Shown here piece after piece: positions 9,356 through 18,428 of a DNA stretch of 64,000 bases. This stretch comes from Gillisia xinjiangensis (GTDB taxonomy: Bacteria; Bacteroidota; Bacteroidia; Flavobacteriales; Flavobacteriaceae): positions 124,001 to 188,000 of the forward strand of contig NZ_JBKAHK010000003.1 of NCBI RefSeq assembly GCF_046298265.1. Direction: 5' to 3'. Every line of letters starts with the position of its first letter. The first letter of the stretch is position 1. The position numbers and the translations under genes were made by a program. Below the pieces are notes generated by a model. The model was not told the DNA's origin. It saw only the letters and a list, made by a program, of their open reading frames with translations, and ran no database searches.

Positions 9356-10327
9356 TTAAAACCATTTATGAAAAGTATAAAATGTATTTACTAATTTGAA
9401 ATTATACTCCTCGTGTATATTTTGAGAAATTATATTTTTATCCACTAAAGTACTATCTATAATATCTACACCATCATTAATGGAAGATAAAATAGCAGCT
9501 TCAAAAAGCTTTTTACCAAGACCTCGCTTTCTGAATTTTTTGTTAATAGCCAAGAACTCAAATTTGGAAAATTTCAAATTTGGAAATTCAGGAAGGTTTG
9601 GAAGGCTATAAATAAATGTACCAGCTATTTCATTATCTTCCTCAATCACAATCACCCTATCTTTTGAAAGAGGATTCAATGCTGTTTCTATCCATTTTAC
9701 ATACATTGCCTGGACCTTTTCTGTCTCAAATTTATTGTCTAAGAACAAGTGAGATTTTTCAAAGGTGTTACTCAGAGCAATTGATTTGATTTGTGTAATA
9801 TCCTCCGGGTTAGCAAATCGGTATTTTGTGCTATCAAATGTTGGCTCCATTAAGTTGAGTTTTCTCAAATTCCTGTATGTTATGCATTCATAAAAAATGT
9901 AATTATTCTTCTGTAATGCTTCAGAAACATCAAAAAAGTTGCTGTCAATTTTTGTAATTGCAACTTTTATATTTTGCTCATTTATCCAAAGATGGAATGA
10001 ATCAATCAACAATAAAGCACCGTTTTTACTATTAATGTAATTTTCATTCATAAGAAAATAATCAATTTTAGCAACTTTATATCCAAAATGCTTACTATCC
10101 CATTCAGATTCCCTAAAACCAATAAGCCCACACAATTCATTTTTTTCAACTATAAAAATAACATGACCGGTCTCTACATATTTTAAAAACCTTTTCGTTT
10201 CTAAATTTAAAGCATCTTCCTGTTTTAAGTAACGATCTGATAAAAATCTTCCAAATCGTATTTTGGAAAAAAAAATTGAAATTTTTTTTTCCAAATCTTC
10301 ACTATCCATATGTTTTTTTAAAATCAT
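9356..10327 (-). CDS. WecD-like two-part GNAT acetyltransferase
   Basis: 323 residues. The N-terminal half carries ESEWDSKHFGYKVAKI, a signature of dTDP-fucosamine acetyltransferase WecD and relatives. The C-terminal half (about 165-323) has the canonical acetyl-CoA-binding loop KKFRKRGLGKKLFEAA. WecD makes dTDP-Fuc4NAc from the WecE product and acetyl-CoA, so pairing with wecE at the end of this locus is plausible. The position directly before pseI would also allow N-acetylation of a pseudaminic precursor. The start codon overlaps the preceding stop (ATGA), so it is coupled to the GNAT upstream. Confidence 0.72.
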   Translation of the reverse strand: MILKKHMDSEDLEKKISIFFSKIRFGRFLSDRYLKQEDALNLETKRFLKYVETGHVIFIVEKNELCGLIGFRESEWDSKHFGYKVAKIDYFLMNENYINSKNGALLLIDSFHLWINEQNIKVAITKIDSNFFDVSEALQKNNYIFYECITYRNLRKLNLMEPTFDSTKYRFANPEDITQIKSIALSNTFEKSHLFLDNKFETEKVQAMYVKWIETALNPLSKDRVIVIEEDNEIAGTFIYSLPNLPEFPNLKFSKFEFLAINKKFRKRGLGKKLFEAAILSSINDGVDIIDSTLVDKNIISQNIHEEYNFKLVNTFYTFHKWF

Positions 10328-10881
10328 CTTTCTTCAAATTTCGAATGAATAACTACATCTATATAGCTTCCATTAAAAAAGCAATGTTCTTTTAAAATTG
10401 CTTCTTTGATATAACCAGCATTTTCAATAACCTCATATATAAGCGGTCGTAAGTCAAAAGCATAAGTAAAGAGCTTATGAAAATTTAATTCTTTAAATGC
10501 TATTTGTTCTATTAGCTGTAAAAAAAAAGTCCAATGCTTAGAAAAATAATCTTGTTCTAACTCAGTATTCATAATAAATGAAACTTCTGCATTTTTGTCT
10601 GTCCAATTTATATGAACTAATCCTCCATAACCAATACAAACATCATTTTGCAGATATGAAAACAATATTTGCTTAGGTTGCTCTTCATCAAAAAGTTTAT
10701 TTATAACTGTATTAAAATACAGCTCCTGATTTTCTTCCGTAAGCGGTTTATCCTGTCTTAAATGATAAATTTGCTCATTCCTCCATTTTAAAATAGACAT
10801 GCGGTCTTCATATCGTATGGGAACTATAGAAAATTCACCTTTAGAAAATATTTGGTTATGTAAAACTTTATAAAATTTCAT
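10324..10881 (-). CDS. RimL/PseH-like GNAT acetyltransferase
   Basis: 185 residues of the Acetyltransf_3 type. SILKWRNEQ near residue 30 resembles the start of PseH and other amino-sugar N-acetyltransferases (FKWRN). NFHKLFTYAFDLRPLIYEVI and ENAGYIKEAILKEHCFFNG match the end of the RimL fold. PseH acetylates the 4-amino group made by PseC, so this gene is a candidate for that step. Two other GNAT domains in the same operon are competing candidates. It overlaps the next gene by four bases and lies 9 bases after the class III aminotransferase. Confidence 0.72.
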   Translation of the reverse strand: MKFYKVLHNQIFSKGEFSIVPIRYEDRMSILKWRNEQIYHLRQDKPLTEENQELYFNTVINKLFDEEQPKQILFSYLQNDVCIGYGGLVHINWTDKNAEVSFIMNTELEQDYFSKHWTFFLQLIEQIAFKELNFHKLFTYAFDLRPLIYEVIENAGYIKEAILKEHCFFNGSYIDVVIHSKFEER

Positions 10882-10890
10882 TGATAACGC

Positions 10891-12204
10891 TTAATTTAGT
10901 CTTTTAAACCCTCCATGACAAATAGGTCCGTCTAACAATTCGTTTATATTCAATATTTCAGATTCGCATTTGGCAATTGTTGCATATACATGATCTAAAG
11001 CTTCAAAATATAAATTTAAATGATCATCAGTATGTTCTGTACAGGCATAAAAATGGGTACTTGCTAAAAAACCTTTTTTCAACATTTCTTGGGTAATAAA
11101 TGTCTTATATGCAGGGGCATTAGGACTGTTAAAGCCGTAAGTAGTCATTGCCGAAATTCCTGAAACTGTAATATCCAATCCATGTGAATTTGCGAGGTTT
11201 TGCCAACCCTTTTGCATTTTACTACCCGTTTCTGTAATAAGATCCCAGGACTTTATACGTTCCATTACCTTTAAGGTTGCAAGAGCAGCAGTAGGCCCAA
11301 TACGTTCTGTCCAAAACGTACTACTTATAAACGTCGATTGAGCAGCTTCCATAATTGATTTTTTACCTACTACTGCGGTTAGTGCATAACCATTTCCTAA
11401 TGTTTTCCCAAACATGGCCATATCCGGCTCGACATCAAATTTTTGAAAAATACCACCAAAAGTTTCTCTAAATCCCGAGGAACATTCATCAAAAATTAAT
11501 ACAATGTTTTTTTGAGTTGCCAAATCCCGAACCTTTTGTAGAAAGTTGTTTACAGGTCCAAAATTTCTAATAACTTCCATTTTAATTACCCCGATATCAT
11601 TCTTTTCAATAATAGCCAGAAGTTCATCGTAATTATTATAGTTAAACGGAAAAACAGTATCCTTTAAATTTTTAGGTACTCCATTCGGGCTTAAGCCGGG
11701 AAGTAAATGACCCGAGAGCTCATCCCCTTCATTGTGATTTGCCGATAAATACCAATCATGCCAACCATGATAACCGCAAATAGCTACTTTATCTTTACCA
11801 GAGGCCGCACGAGCAATTCTAATGGCAATTGAATTTGCCTCCCCTCCAGTACGTGCAAACCTTACCATATCTGCCCATGGGTTAATCTCTATTAATTTTT
11901 CGGCTAAATATACTTCTTCCGGGCAATTTAAAGTACTCATATTTCCTTTCCTAACTGTTTCAATCACGGCATTATCAACCTCATCATTACCGTACCCTAA
12001 GGTATTAGTGCCAATCCCCATAATAGACATGTCTAAAAGTTCATTACCATCTAAATCCCATACTTTACAGCCTTTAGCCTTAGAATAATACGATGGCCAG
12101 TGGTCTGGTAAAAACATTTCCGGGCGCTTTGAAAGTAACATCGTTCCTCCAGGAATCAATGTTTTGGCTTTTTCATATAATTTTTGTCCTGTACCTTGTT
12201 TCAT
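10891..12204 (-). CDS. Class III PLP aminotransferase (glutamate-1-semialdehyde aminomutase-like)
   Basis: 437 residues, fold type I, subgroup of HemL. Visible motifs are the cofactor aspartate in VLIFDECSSGFRE (D239) and the Schiff-base lysine in MFGKTLGNGYAL (K267), plus GGEANSIAIRIARA and YHGWHDWY. It is not hemL by context: it lies between the SpsF-like cytidylyltransferase and the PseH-like GNAT, all in one tight operon. The standard pseudaminate route has no second aminotransferase of this class. It may add or remove an amino group on the nonulosonate or its precursor, or transaminate a side-chain acyl donor. The reaction is unknown. Confidence 0.82.
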   Translation of the reverse strand: MKQGTGQKLYEKAKTLIPGGTMLLSKRPEMFLPDHWPSYYSKAKGCKVWDLDGNELLDMSIMGIGTNTLGYGNDEVDNAVIETVRKGNMSTLNCPEEVYLAEKLIEINPWADMVRFARTGGEANSIAIRIARAASGKDKVAICGYHGWHDWYLSANHNEGDELSGHLLPGLSPNGVPKNLKDTVFPFNYNNYDELLAIIEKNDIGVIKMEVIRNFGPVNNFLQKVRDLATQKNIVLIFDECSSGFRETFGGIFQKFDVEPDMAMFGKTLGNGYALTAVVGKKSIMEAAQSTFISSTFWTERIGPTAALATLKVMERIKSWDLITETGSKMQKGWQNLANSHGLDITVSGISAMTTYGFNSPNAPAYKTFITQEMLKKGFLASTHFYACTEHTDDHLNLYFEALDHVYATIAKCESEILNINELLDGPICHGGFKRLN

Positions 12205-12304
12205 ATTTAGATCTTTATTGTTTTTTTATTGGTCTCCCGATAACTACCGAGAGTAATTCGCATATCTTCATTGGTGTTTGCTTCAAATTTCTGTTATGCT
12301 CATT

Positions 12305-13075
12305 TCATTTTAAATCATTTTTTAAAGATTTTTGATACCCTTCATTTCTGATAATTTCTGCATTTATTTCAGAAAGTTTATTATCAATAATATATTGAGT
12401 GTATTCTCTCCAACTTTTCTCAGTGCCTAAATTTGAGATTAATGTTTCTATGACCTTAAAATCAAGTTCTTCATCCACGGTCATCCTTATATTAGAAAAG
12501 TCTTTTTCACATGGGTAGTTTTTAGCGCAAAATAATGTGCCACCCAAAACATCAGAATTGTTACGGATGTAAGGGGTTACATGTTCCCTTTCCGAACCCA
12601 ATTTTGCTTCCTTCCATGCCTTCTCCAATGCACTAAATTTAAAAACTTCTACATCCTGACCATCGGGATATTGGTTCTCAAAACCATTAGAAACATAATC
12701 GACATTATTAAGTTGTGCAAATTCTACAACCTGGTCAACTAATTCCGGATCTATAAGTGGATTGTCAGAAGTAACCCTTACGATCCAATTGGGTTGATAA
12801 TTTGAATCTAAAACTGCCTGATAGTACCTGTCCAGCACATTATTTTCAGAACCGCGGAAACTGTCGAAACCCCAGTTACTTACCAGATTTGCAATTTCCT
12901 CATCTTTAGCTTGAGTTGTAGTAGCAACTATAATTTTGTTTATCGCTTTACATTTCTTCAAACGCTCAAGATGAATTCTCAGCAACTCCTTGCACTGAAC
13001 TTTTTTTAATATTTTACCGGGAAGTCTTGTACTCCCCTTCCTGGCCTGAGTTATCAAAATGACTTTTATTTCCAT
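12305..13075 (-). CDS. spsF: SpsF-type cytidylyltransferase, probable CMP-nonulosonate synthetase
   Basis: 256 residues, COG1861/SpsF branch of the CMP-sugar synthetases. The nucleotide-binding N-terminus reads LITQARKGSTRLPGKIL; later come VRVTSDNPLIDPELVD (metal-binding aspartates) and REHVTPYI. Bacillus SpsF and relatives activate NeuB-type products with CTP, so here it takes the place of PseF (inference from family and context). The ATG overlaps the end of the GNAT-aldo/keto reductase gene by 10 bases. Confidence 0.82.
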   Translation of the reverse strand: MEIKVILITQARKGSTRLPGKILKKVQCKELLRIHLERLKKCKAINKIIVATTTQAKDEEIANLVSNWGFDSFRGSENNVLDRYYQAVLDSNYQPNWIVRVTSDNPLIDPELVDQVVEFAQLNNVDYVSNGFENQYPDGQDVEVFKFSALEKAWKEAKLGSEREHVTPYIRNNSDVLGGTLFCAKNYPCEKDFSNIRMTVDEELDFKVIETLISNLGTEKSWREYTQYIIDNKLSEINAEIIRNEGYQKSLKNDLK

Positions 13076-14460
13076 AATGAAGGATTTAATAAATCTTTAT
13101 TTTTTATTTTAATGGAATTAATTTTATCGATTGTACCTGGCCTTATTTTATAATTTACAGACTTAATATTGTCTTTTAATTGCTTTATAGAATCGATACC
13201 AATTAGCACATTATCTATAATATTTTGAGAAAGACAATAACTTAATGCCAATTCAGAAATAGAGGCATTGTCTTTTTTGGAAATATCTGATAAGAGGATT
13301 AATTCATCTTTTAATTTTTGAACAATTTCCTTTTGATCATTAATATCTTTAAAAAATAATCCTTGTAAAAGCGCTGATCTTGTATGAATAATTTTTCCTT
13401 TGGCTTTTGCTCTTTTTAATATTTCACCTCTTAACCTATTATTATCAAAAAGATTAAAAGGCAACTGGATTATGTCAATTTCATCATTTAAAATAACCTC
13501 CTCAATCTCCTCATTTGTATAAACCGATACACCCAAATATTTAACTTTTTTATCGGATTTTAATTTCCTTAAGACATCGAAATTGTCAATATTAACCTTA
13601 TAGCTTGAAAAACTATGAAAAAGCAAGGCGTGTAATTGATCAACTTTTAAATCATTCAAATATCCATCTACCTTTTCATCAATATTCACATCCGTTTGAT
13701 GTGGTAATTTTGTAATAATTTTAAAATTTTCAGTTGGATGTTTTTTATGAAATGCACCAATTACATGATGTGCATCGCCATAAGCCTCTGCTGAATCCAA
13801 AATTTCAATGCCACTTTCAAAAGCATATTCTAAAATTTTGATGCTATTTTCTAATGAAATTTTACCTGAACTATTACTGATACCATATGGTAACCCCATC
13901 TGTACAGTGCCTAGTATTATTTTTTTTAAATTACTATCCTTATTTACTAAAACCATTCTGACAGAATTACATGTTTCTCCTTGGTAAACACCTGCATTTT
14001 CTATCGTTCGTTCAATTCTAAATCCCATTTTTTTGTACAATTCTAAAGCATCAATATTTTTTTCAATTACTCCTAAGGAGATTTTGGTAAACCCCAATTC
14101 CTGAAAACAATAATTTATCACCCTTAATGATGCTTCCCTTGCATATCCTTTACCCCATTCATTCTTCGCGCCAATCATTATTCCATATTCACCTGATTTT
14201 TGAATTTTATCAACCGGATCAATTTTGATATTGCCAATATGCATATTTGAACCTTTTAAATGAATAGCCCAAAATAGGATATCCTTTTTTTCTTGTTCTT
14301 CCAGATAATCCTTTAATTGTTCAATTGAATAGTTCCCTCCGGATTCTAAATATTTATAAACGGCTGGATCATTCATCCAGTTTACATAACGCTCTGACAG
14401 ATGTGCAGAAGTAAGGGGACGTAGCACTAAACGCTCGGATTCCAATGTATTTGCTTTCAT
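13066..14460 (-). CDS. Fusion protein: GNAT acetyltransferase and aldo/keto reductase
   Basis: 464 residues with two enzymes in one chain. Residues 1-170 form a RimJ/RimL-type GNAT (RLVLRPLTSAHL, NEWGKGYAREASLRVINY, LELYKKMGFRIE). Residues about 178-464 form an aldo/keto reductase: LGTVQMGLPYG, catalytic aspartate and tyrosine in LDSAEAYGDAH, lysine in IITKL, histidine in LLFHS, then KYLGVSVYTNEE. The full Asp-Tyr-Lys-His set is present, so the reductase should be active. The ATG follows the pseC stop directly. PseC makes a 4-amino sugar, so the GNAT half could be the PseH step. The reductase substrate is unknown. No frameshift is needed; it is a true fusion. Confidence 0.85.
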   Translation of the reverse strand: MKANTLESERLVLRPLTSAHLSERYVNWMNDPAVYKYLESGGNYSIEQLKDYLEEQEKKDILFWAIHLKGSNMHIGNIKIDPVDKIQKSGEYGIMIGAKNEWGKGYAREASLRVINYCFQELGFTKISLGVIEKNIDALELYKKMGFRIERTIENAGVYQGETCNSVRMVLVNKDSNLKKIILGTVQMGLPYGISNSSGKISLENSIKILEYAFESGIEILDSAEAYGDAHHVIGAFHKKHPTENFKIITKLPHQTDVNIDEKVDGYLNDLKVDQLHALLFHSFSSYKVNIDNFDVLRKLKSDKKVKYLGVSVYTNEEIEEVILNDEIDIIQLPFNLFDNNRLRGEILKRAKAKGKIIHTRSALLQGLFFKDINDQKEIVQKLKDELILLSDISKKDNASISELALSYCLSQNIIDNVLIGIDSIKQLKDNIKSVNYKIRPGTIDKINSIKIKNKDLLNPSLWK

Positions 14461-15726
14461 CTAACTAAAAAATTCTTTGATTTTTCTAATAACGAATTCT
14501 TGTTCATCATTAGTCAAAGTTGGATACATCGGTAAACTAAGGCAATGTTTATAATAGTTTTCAGCATGCGGCATATCACCTTCCTTCCAACCAAATTCCC
14601 TGTAATAAGGCATTAAATGGCAAGGGATATAATGTATTTGCGCAAAAATATTATTTTCACGTAAAAAATTGTATAAGCCTAATCTGTATTCAACTTCAAT
14701 TACATATAAGTGATAGGCGTGACCTTCCACAACCCCGGATTGCCCTTTAATAAAATCCTTCCCTTTAAATTCCTTCAAATAGGTCGCAGCAATTTCTTTT
14801 CTTTTTGCTAAACCTCTGTCTGCCCTTTTTAACTGGCTACTACCCAAGGCTGCCTGAAAATCAGTTAAGCGGTAATTATATCCCAGATCCTGCATTTCCA
14901 TGTACCAGTTAGGGTAGATTGGGGATTCGGGATTCGGGATTCGGGATTCGTCTAAACCTATAGCGAATTCGGGTGTATTTTTGTATTTACCTTCATCTTT
15001 TACAATTCCATGTGTCCTTAATTGAAGGAGTTTTTCATATAATTTATCATCATTGGTAGTGATCATTCCTCCTTCCCCACAAGCAATATGTTTTACGGGA
15101 TGAAATGAAAATATTGCCAAATCTGCAAAATTCCCGTTTCCACAGTTCTGTTTTTTTGCATTACTGTCTATAAAATGTCCGCCGGGTGCGTGACAGGAAT
15201 CTTCGATAATCCATAGATCGTATTCATTTGCCAGGTTTCTAAAAGCTTCCAAATCTACTGCCCTGCCGGCGAAATCTACAGGGATTATTCCTTTATAGGT
15301 TCCTTTTGGAGATGCCTCCAGAAGTTCCCTCACTTTTTTAATGTCAAGCAAATAGGTTTGAGGATCAATATCAGCAAAAACAACTTCCCCGCCACAATAC
15401 CTCACACAATTGGCCGAAGCCGCAAAGGTAATAGGCGTAGTGATTACTTTATCACCTTCCTGCACATTTAAAGCCATTGCGCATAGGTGCAAAGCAGCGG
15501 TACCGTTTGAAACTGCAACAGCATATTTGTTCCCAACATACCCAGAAAAAGCCTCTTCAAATTCAGCTATTTTTGGTCCCTGAGTTAAATAGTCAGATTT
15601 CAGGGTTTCAATAACAGCCTGAATATCTTCTTCGGTTATGTTCTGTCGGCCGTATGGTATCGGGCCAAGGTTGCCTGCTACCTTGAAACTTTGATCCGCT
15701 TCTTTATTTCTATTTTCAAAATTCAT
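14461..15726 (-). CDS. pseC: UDP-4-amino-4,6-dideoxy-N-acetyl-beta-L-altrosamine transaminase PseC
   Basis: 421 residues, DegT/DnrJ/EryC1 family. PseC aminates the 4-keto sugar made by PseB. Features include IPYGRQNITEEDI, KYAVAVSNGTAALHL, the PLP aspartate in WIIEDSCHAPGG (D176) and the lysine in SFHPVKHIACGEGG (K212). Compared with PseC proteins I recall, there is an extra loop of about 20 residues before NWYMEMQDLGYNYRLTD. Part of it, residues 260-269, is encoded by four perfect copies of a 7-base unit (14922-14949). Gain or loss of one copy would shift the frame. The gene abuts pseB upstream and the fusion gene downstream. Confidence 0.9.
   Translation of the reverse strand: MNFENRNKEADQSFKVAGNLGPIPYGRQNITEEDIQAVIETLKSDYLTQGPKIAEFEEAFSGYVGNKYAVAVSNGTAALHLCAMALNVQEGDKVITTPITFAASANCVRYCGGEVVFADIDPQTYLLDIKKVRELLEASPKGTYKGIIPVDFAGRAVDLEAFRNLANEYDLWIIEDSCHAPGGHFIDSNAKKQNCGNGNFADLAIFSFHPVKHIACGEGGMITTNDDKLYEKLLQLRTHGIVKDEGKYKNTPEFAIGLDESRIPNPESPIYPNWYMEMQDLGYNYRLTDFQAALGSSQLKRADRGLAKRKEIAATYLKEFKGKDFIKGQSGVVEGHAYHLYVIEVEYRLGLYNFLRENNIFAQIHYIPCHLMPYYREFGWKEGDMPHAENYYKHCLSLPMYPTLTNDEQEFVIRKIKEFFS
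14922..14949. repeat. Four perfect tandem copies of GGGATTC inside pseC
   Basis: Units at 14922-14928, 14929-14935, 14936-14942 and 14943-14949, read on the plus strand. Seven is not a multiple of three, so a change of one copy frameshifts pseC near residue 265. The unit resembles the AATCCCGAATT words in the spacer at 20383-20476. Confidence 0.95.
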
Positions 15727-15790
15727 TTTTTTTACTGTTAAGTGTTAGCTGTTTCACTATTTTCCGTTGAAACTTCATTCTTCACCTATA

Positions 15791-16804
15791 CTAAACTTCA
15801 AATGTTGGATCAACATGTTCTGTTATCAAACTCCTTAGATTTTCAATGCTTTCCCATTCTTCGTTTTCAGCAGAATTATACTGAAATCCGGGTTTTACTT
15901 TTTCAGCTTTGAAATTATCGATAAACTCATCTAATTTCCATTTATGATTTGAAGGTAAAATAGTGTAGTATTTTCCTAGGTCATAGGTATAATAAGAATC
16001 GGATGATGTTATCATTTCTTCGTGGATTTTTTCACCGGGGCGAATTCCTACAACCGGCTTTTCACATTCCGGGCCAATAGCTTCAGCGACATCGGTTATT
16101 TTATAAGATGGTATTTTAGGAACAAAAATTTCTCCACCCCAGGCGTGCTCTAATGCATGCATGACCATGTCAACACCACCTTGCAAGGATATATTAAACC
16201 GGGTCATGGTAGGATCAGTAATGGGTAGGATACCCTCTTTTCTCTTTTTAAGAAAGAAAGGAATAACGGAACCATTTGACCCCATAACATTCCCATAACG
16301 TACAACAGAAAATTTAATTGGATTCCATCCGGTAATATTATTAGCAGCCACAAATAATTTATCCGAGGCAAGTTTTGTAGCTCCATATAAATTAATGGGT
16401 GCCGCAGCTTTGTCAGTTGACAAAGCCACCACCCTGGAAACCTCAGTTTCAAGACAAGCATTAATAATATTCTCTGCGCCCATAATATTTGTTTTTACAC
16501 ATTCCATAGGGTTGTATTCTGCTATGGGAACATGCTTCATAGCTGCAGCATGAATAACATAATCTATTCCTTTTAAAGCTCTTTTAACCCTTGCTTCATC
16601 CCTTACATCTCCAATAAAAAATCTGATTTGCGGAAATTTATTGGAAGGATAATCCTGTGCCATTTCAAATTGCTTCTGTTCATCTCTGGAAAAAATCACA
16701 AGTCTTTTTATATTTGGATACTTACCTAAGATATGTTTTGTAAGGGCTTTCCCCAAAGAGCCAGTACCGCCTGTAATTAATATGGATTTATCGTTTAATT
16801 TCAT
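15791..16804 (-). CDS. pseB: UDP-N-acetylglucosamine 4,6-dehydratase (inverting) PseB
   Basis: 337 residues, extended SDR of the FlaA1/PseB type. It converts UDP-GlcNAc to UDP-2-acetamido-2,6-dideoxy-beta-L-arabino-hex-4-ulose, the first pseudaminate step. It shows ILITGGTGSLGKALTKHIL, SRDEQKQFEMAQ, HAAAMKHVPIAEYNP, the catalytic STDKAAAPINLYGATK (Thr-Asp-Lys and Tyr-X3-Lys) and MTRFNISL. Length is normal, and it lacks the membrane part of the long CapD-like proteins. It starts with ATG at 16804, 64 bases before pseC. Confidence 0.92.
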   Translation of the reverse strand: MKLNDKSILITGGTGSLGKALTKHILGKYPNIKRLVIFSRDEQKQFEMAQDYPSNKFPQIRFFIGDVRDEARVKRALKGIDYVIHAAAMKHVPIAEYNPMECVKTNIMGAENIINACLETEVSRVVALSTDKAAAPINLYGATKLASDKLFVAANNITGWNPIKFSVVRYGNVMGSNGSVIPFFLKKRKEGILPITDPTMTRFNISLQGGVDMVMHALEHAWGGEIFVPKIPSYKITDVAEAIGPECEKPVVGIRPGEKIHEEMITSSDSYYTYDLGKYYTILPSNHKWKLDEFIDNFKAEKVKPGFQYNSAENEEWESIENLRSLITEHVDPTFEV

Positions 16805-16869
16805 CTTCTCAATTCTTAAATTAAATTTGTCTTATTTATTTCCTAACTTTTTTATTCAATAATTTATAA

Positions 16870-18303
16870 TCATTTTTTCAGTACGATTTTCCTTAAATCT
16901 CCGATACTGTTAAATTTAAAAATCCATGCAAGAAGAAAATAAACTCCTCCCCCTACAGTTAAACCGGTGATTATTCTAAAAAAATCTAGATAATTAACAA
17001 GTAATAAATCTAAATACAAGATTATACCCCCGCACAACAGGGAAAGCAAAATGATTGGGATTAGATCCTTTATCTGTTCCCATGCGGAGTAGTTAATAAA
17101 TTGATCTGTGTAATATGCGTGTAAAAAAAATGTGGTGAAACTAACTATTACCTGAGCATATAATAAACCAAAAATACCAAATTGAATTCCAATTATAATT
17201 CCTATAATAGTTATAACTTTATTAATAATAGATATCTTTAAAAACAAATCACTTCTTCCTTTAACTTTAAGTACATTTAGGTTATAAGTATGGACCGGGT
17301 GTAAAATTCCGGAAATACACAATATTTGAAAATACGGAACCGCCGGTAACCATTTTTCAGTAAATAAAAACCTAAAAATTGGTTCGGCCAATACTGCCAT
17401 CAAAATAAGAATCGGAGCAATCACAAATACTACCATCTGCATTAACTGCCTATAAACACGTTTTAATCTAACATTATCTTCCTGAATTGCCGCAAACATA
17501 GGAAATGTCACTTTGTTAAGCGCATTGGAAATATTTGTTACAGGTAATTTGGTAGTTGAATCAGCACGAGTATAAAAACCAACCTGTGCAGCCGAAAAAT
17601 ATTTACCTATAATTATTATATACAAATTTTGAAAAATTTTATTTAGTAAGTTAGAAAGCGTAAGTTTATATCCATAATTAAAATGATCTTTAAATTTTGT
17701 GAAATTAAAGGTAAGGTTTGGCATCCATTTAGTATAAAACCATAGCTGGGAAACACTAATAACCGAAGTAACTATTTGACTCCATACTAAACTAAAAACC
17801 CCATACCCCATATAAGCCATAGCAACACCTACTCCCCCACCAATTAATGTGGCCGGGACCGTCATCAAGGCCTGAACTCTAAATTCCATATTCTTTGTAA
17901 GACGGGCCTGCTGAACGGCGCCAAAACCTGAAATTATAAATGTTAAGCAATACAGTCTTATTACTGTAATTAATATGGGCTGATCATAAAAATTTCCAAT
18001 TAATGGCGCTGAAATATAGATTATTACATAAATAACAAAACTCGCAAAGAGATTGAAAAAAAACACTGTGGAATAATCATCCTCATCCAACTCCTTGCTT
18101 CTTATTAAGGATTGAGTTAAACCTCCATCCAACAATACCATTCCAACGCCAAAAAATATTGAAATCATCCCAATCAAACCGAATTCTGCAGGTAGAAGTA
18201 TCCGTGCCAAAATCACGGAAACAATAAAACCTATTAATTGATGACCGAATTGCTGTGCAAATGTCCAGATCAAACCAGAAATAGCCTTTTCCTTTAAGGA
18301 CAT
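16870..18303 (-). CDS. Wzx-type polysaccharide flippase (MOP superfamily, WzxC-like)
   Basis: 477 residues and about 12-14 hydrophobic segments. The N-terminus, SGLIWTFAQQFGHQLIGFIV, and the ARILLPAEFGLIGMISIF segment are typical of polysaccharide transporters of the WzxC/TuaB group. These carry undecaprenyl-diphosphate-linked repeat units across the cytoplasmic membrane. No Wzy polymerase or O-antigen ligase was seen in the window; one may lie beyond base 1. The gene heads the run leading into pseB. Confidence 0.87.
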   Translation of the reverse strand: MSLKEKAISGLIWTFAQQFGHQLIGFIVSVILARILLPAEFGLIGMISIFFGVGMVLLDGGLTQSLIRSKELDEDDYSTVFFFNLFASFVIYVIIYISAPLIGNFYDQPILITVIRLYCLTFIISGFGAVQQARLTKNMEFRVQALMTVPATLIGGGVGVAMAYMGYGVFSLVWSQIVTSVISVSQLWFYTKWMPNLTFNFTKFKDHFNYGYKLTLSNLLNKIFQNLYIIIIGKYFSAAQVGFYTRADSTTKLPVTNISNALNKVTFPMFAAIQEDNVRLKRVYRQLMQMVVFVIAPILILMAVLAEPIFRFLFTEKWLPAVPYFQILCISGILHPVHTYNLNVLKVKGRSDLFLKISIINKVITIIGIIIGIQFGIFGLLYAQVIVSFTTFFLHAYYTDQFINYSAWEQIKDLIPIILLSLLCGGIILYLDLLLVNYLDFFRIITGLTVGGGVYFLLAWIFKFNSIGDLRKIVLKK

Positions 18304-18408
18304 TTAAGTACTATAATATAAATTGTTCATAATTATTATATCATTAGAGAAGTTCTATTTAGCAAATTTTAAAACATACTATGTCTTAAATTTTTGCTAA
18401 CAAAACTT

Positions 18409-18416
18409 CAAATTTA
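18409..18416 (-). promoter_or_regulatory. Possible -7 box upstream of the wzx-pseB run
   Basis: TAAATTTG on the minus strand in the 125-base spacer between ugd and the flippase gene. The nearest TTG lies 23 bases further upstream, at the edge of the accepted spacing, so this is a weak call. Confidence 0.33.
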
Positions 18417-18428
18417 AAATAAAGAAAA

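Noticed and set aside
10891..12204. hemL (glutamate-1-semialdehyde aminomutase of haem synthesis)
   Set aside because: The family is right, but the tight operon with nonulosonate genes indicates a specialised relative.
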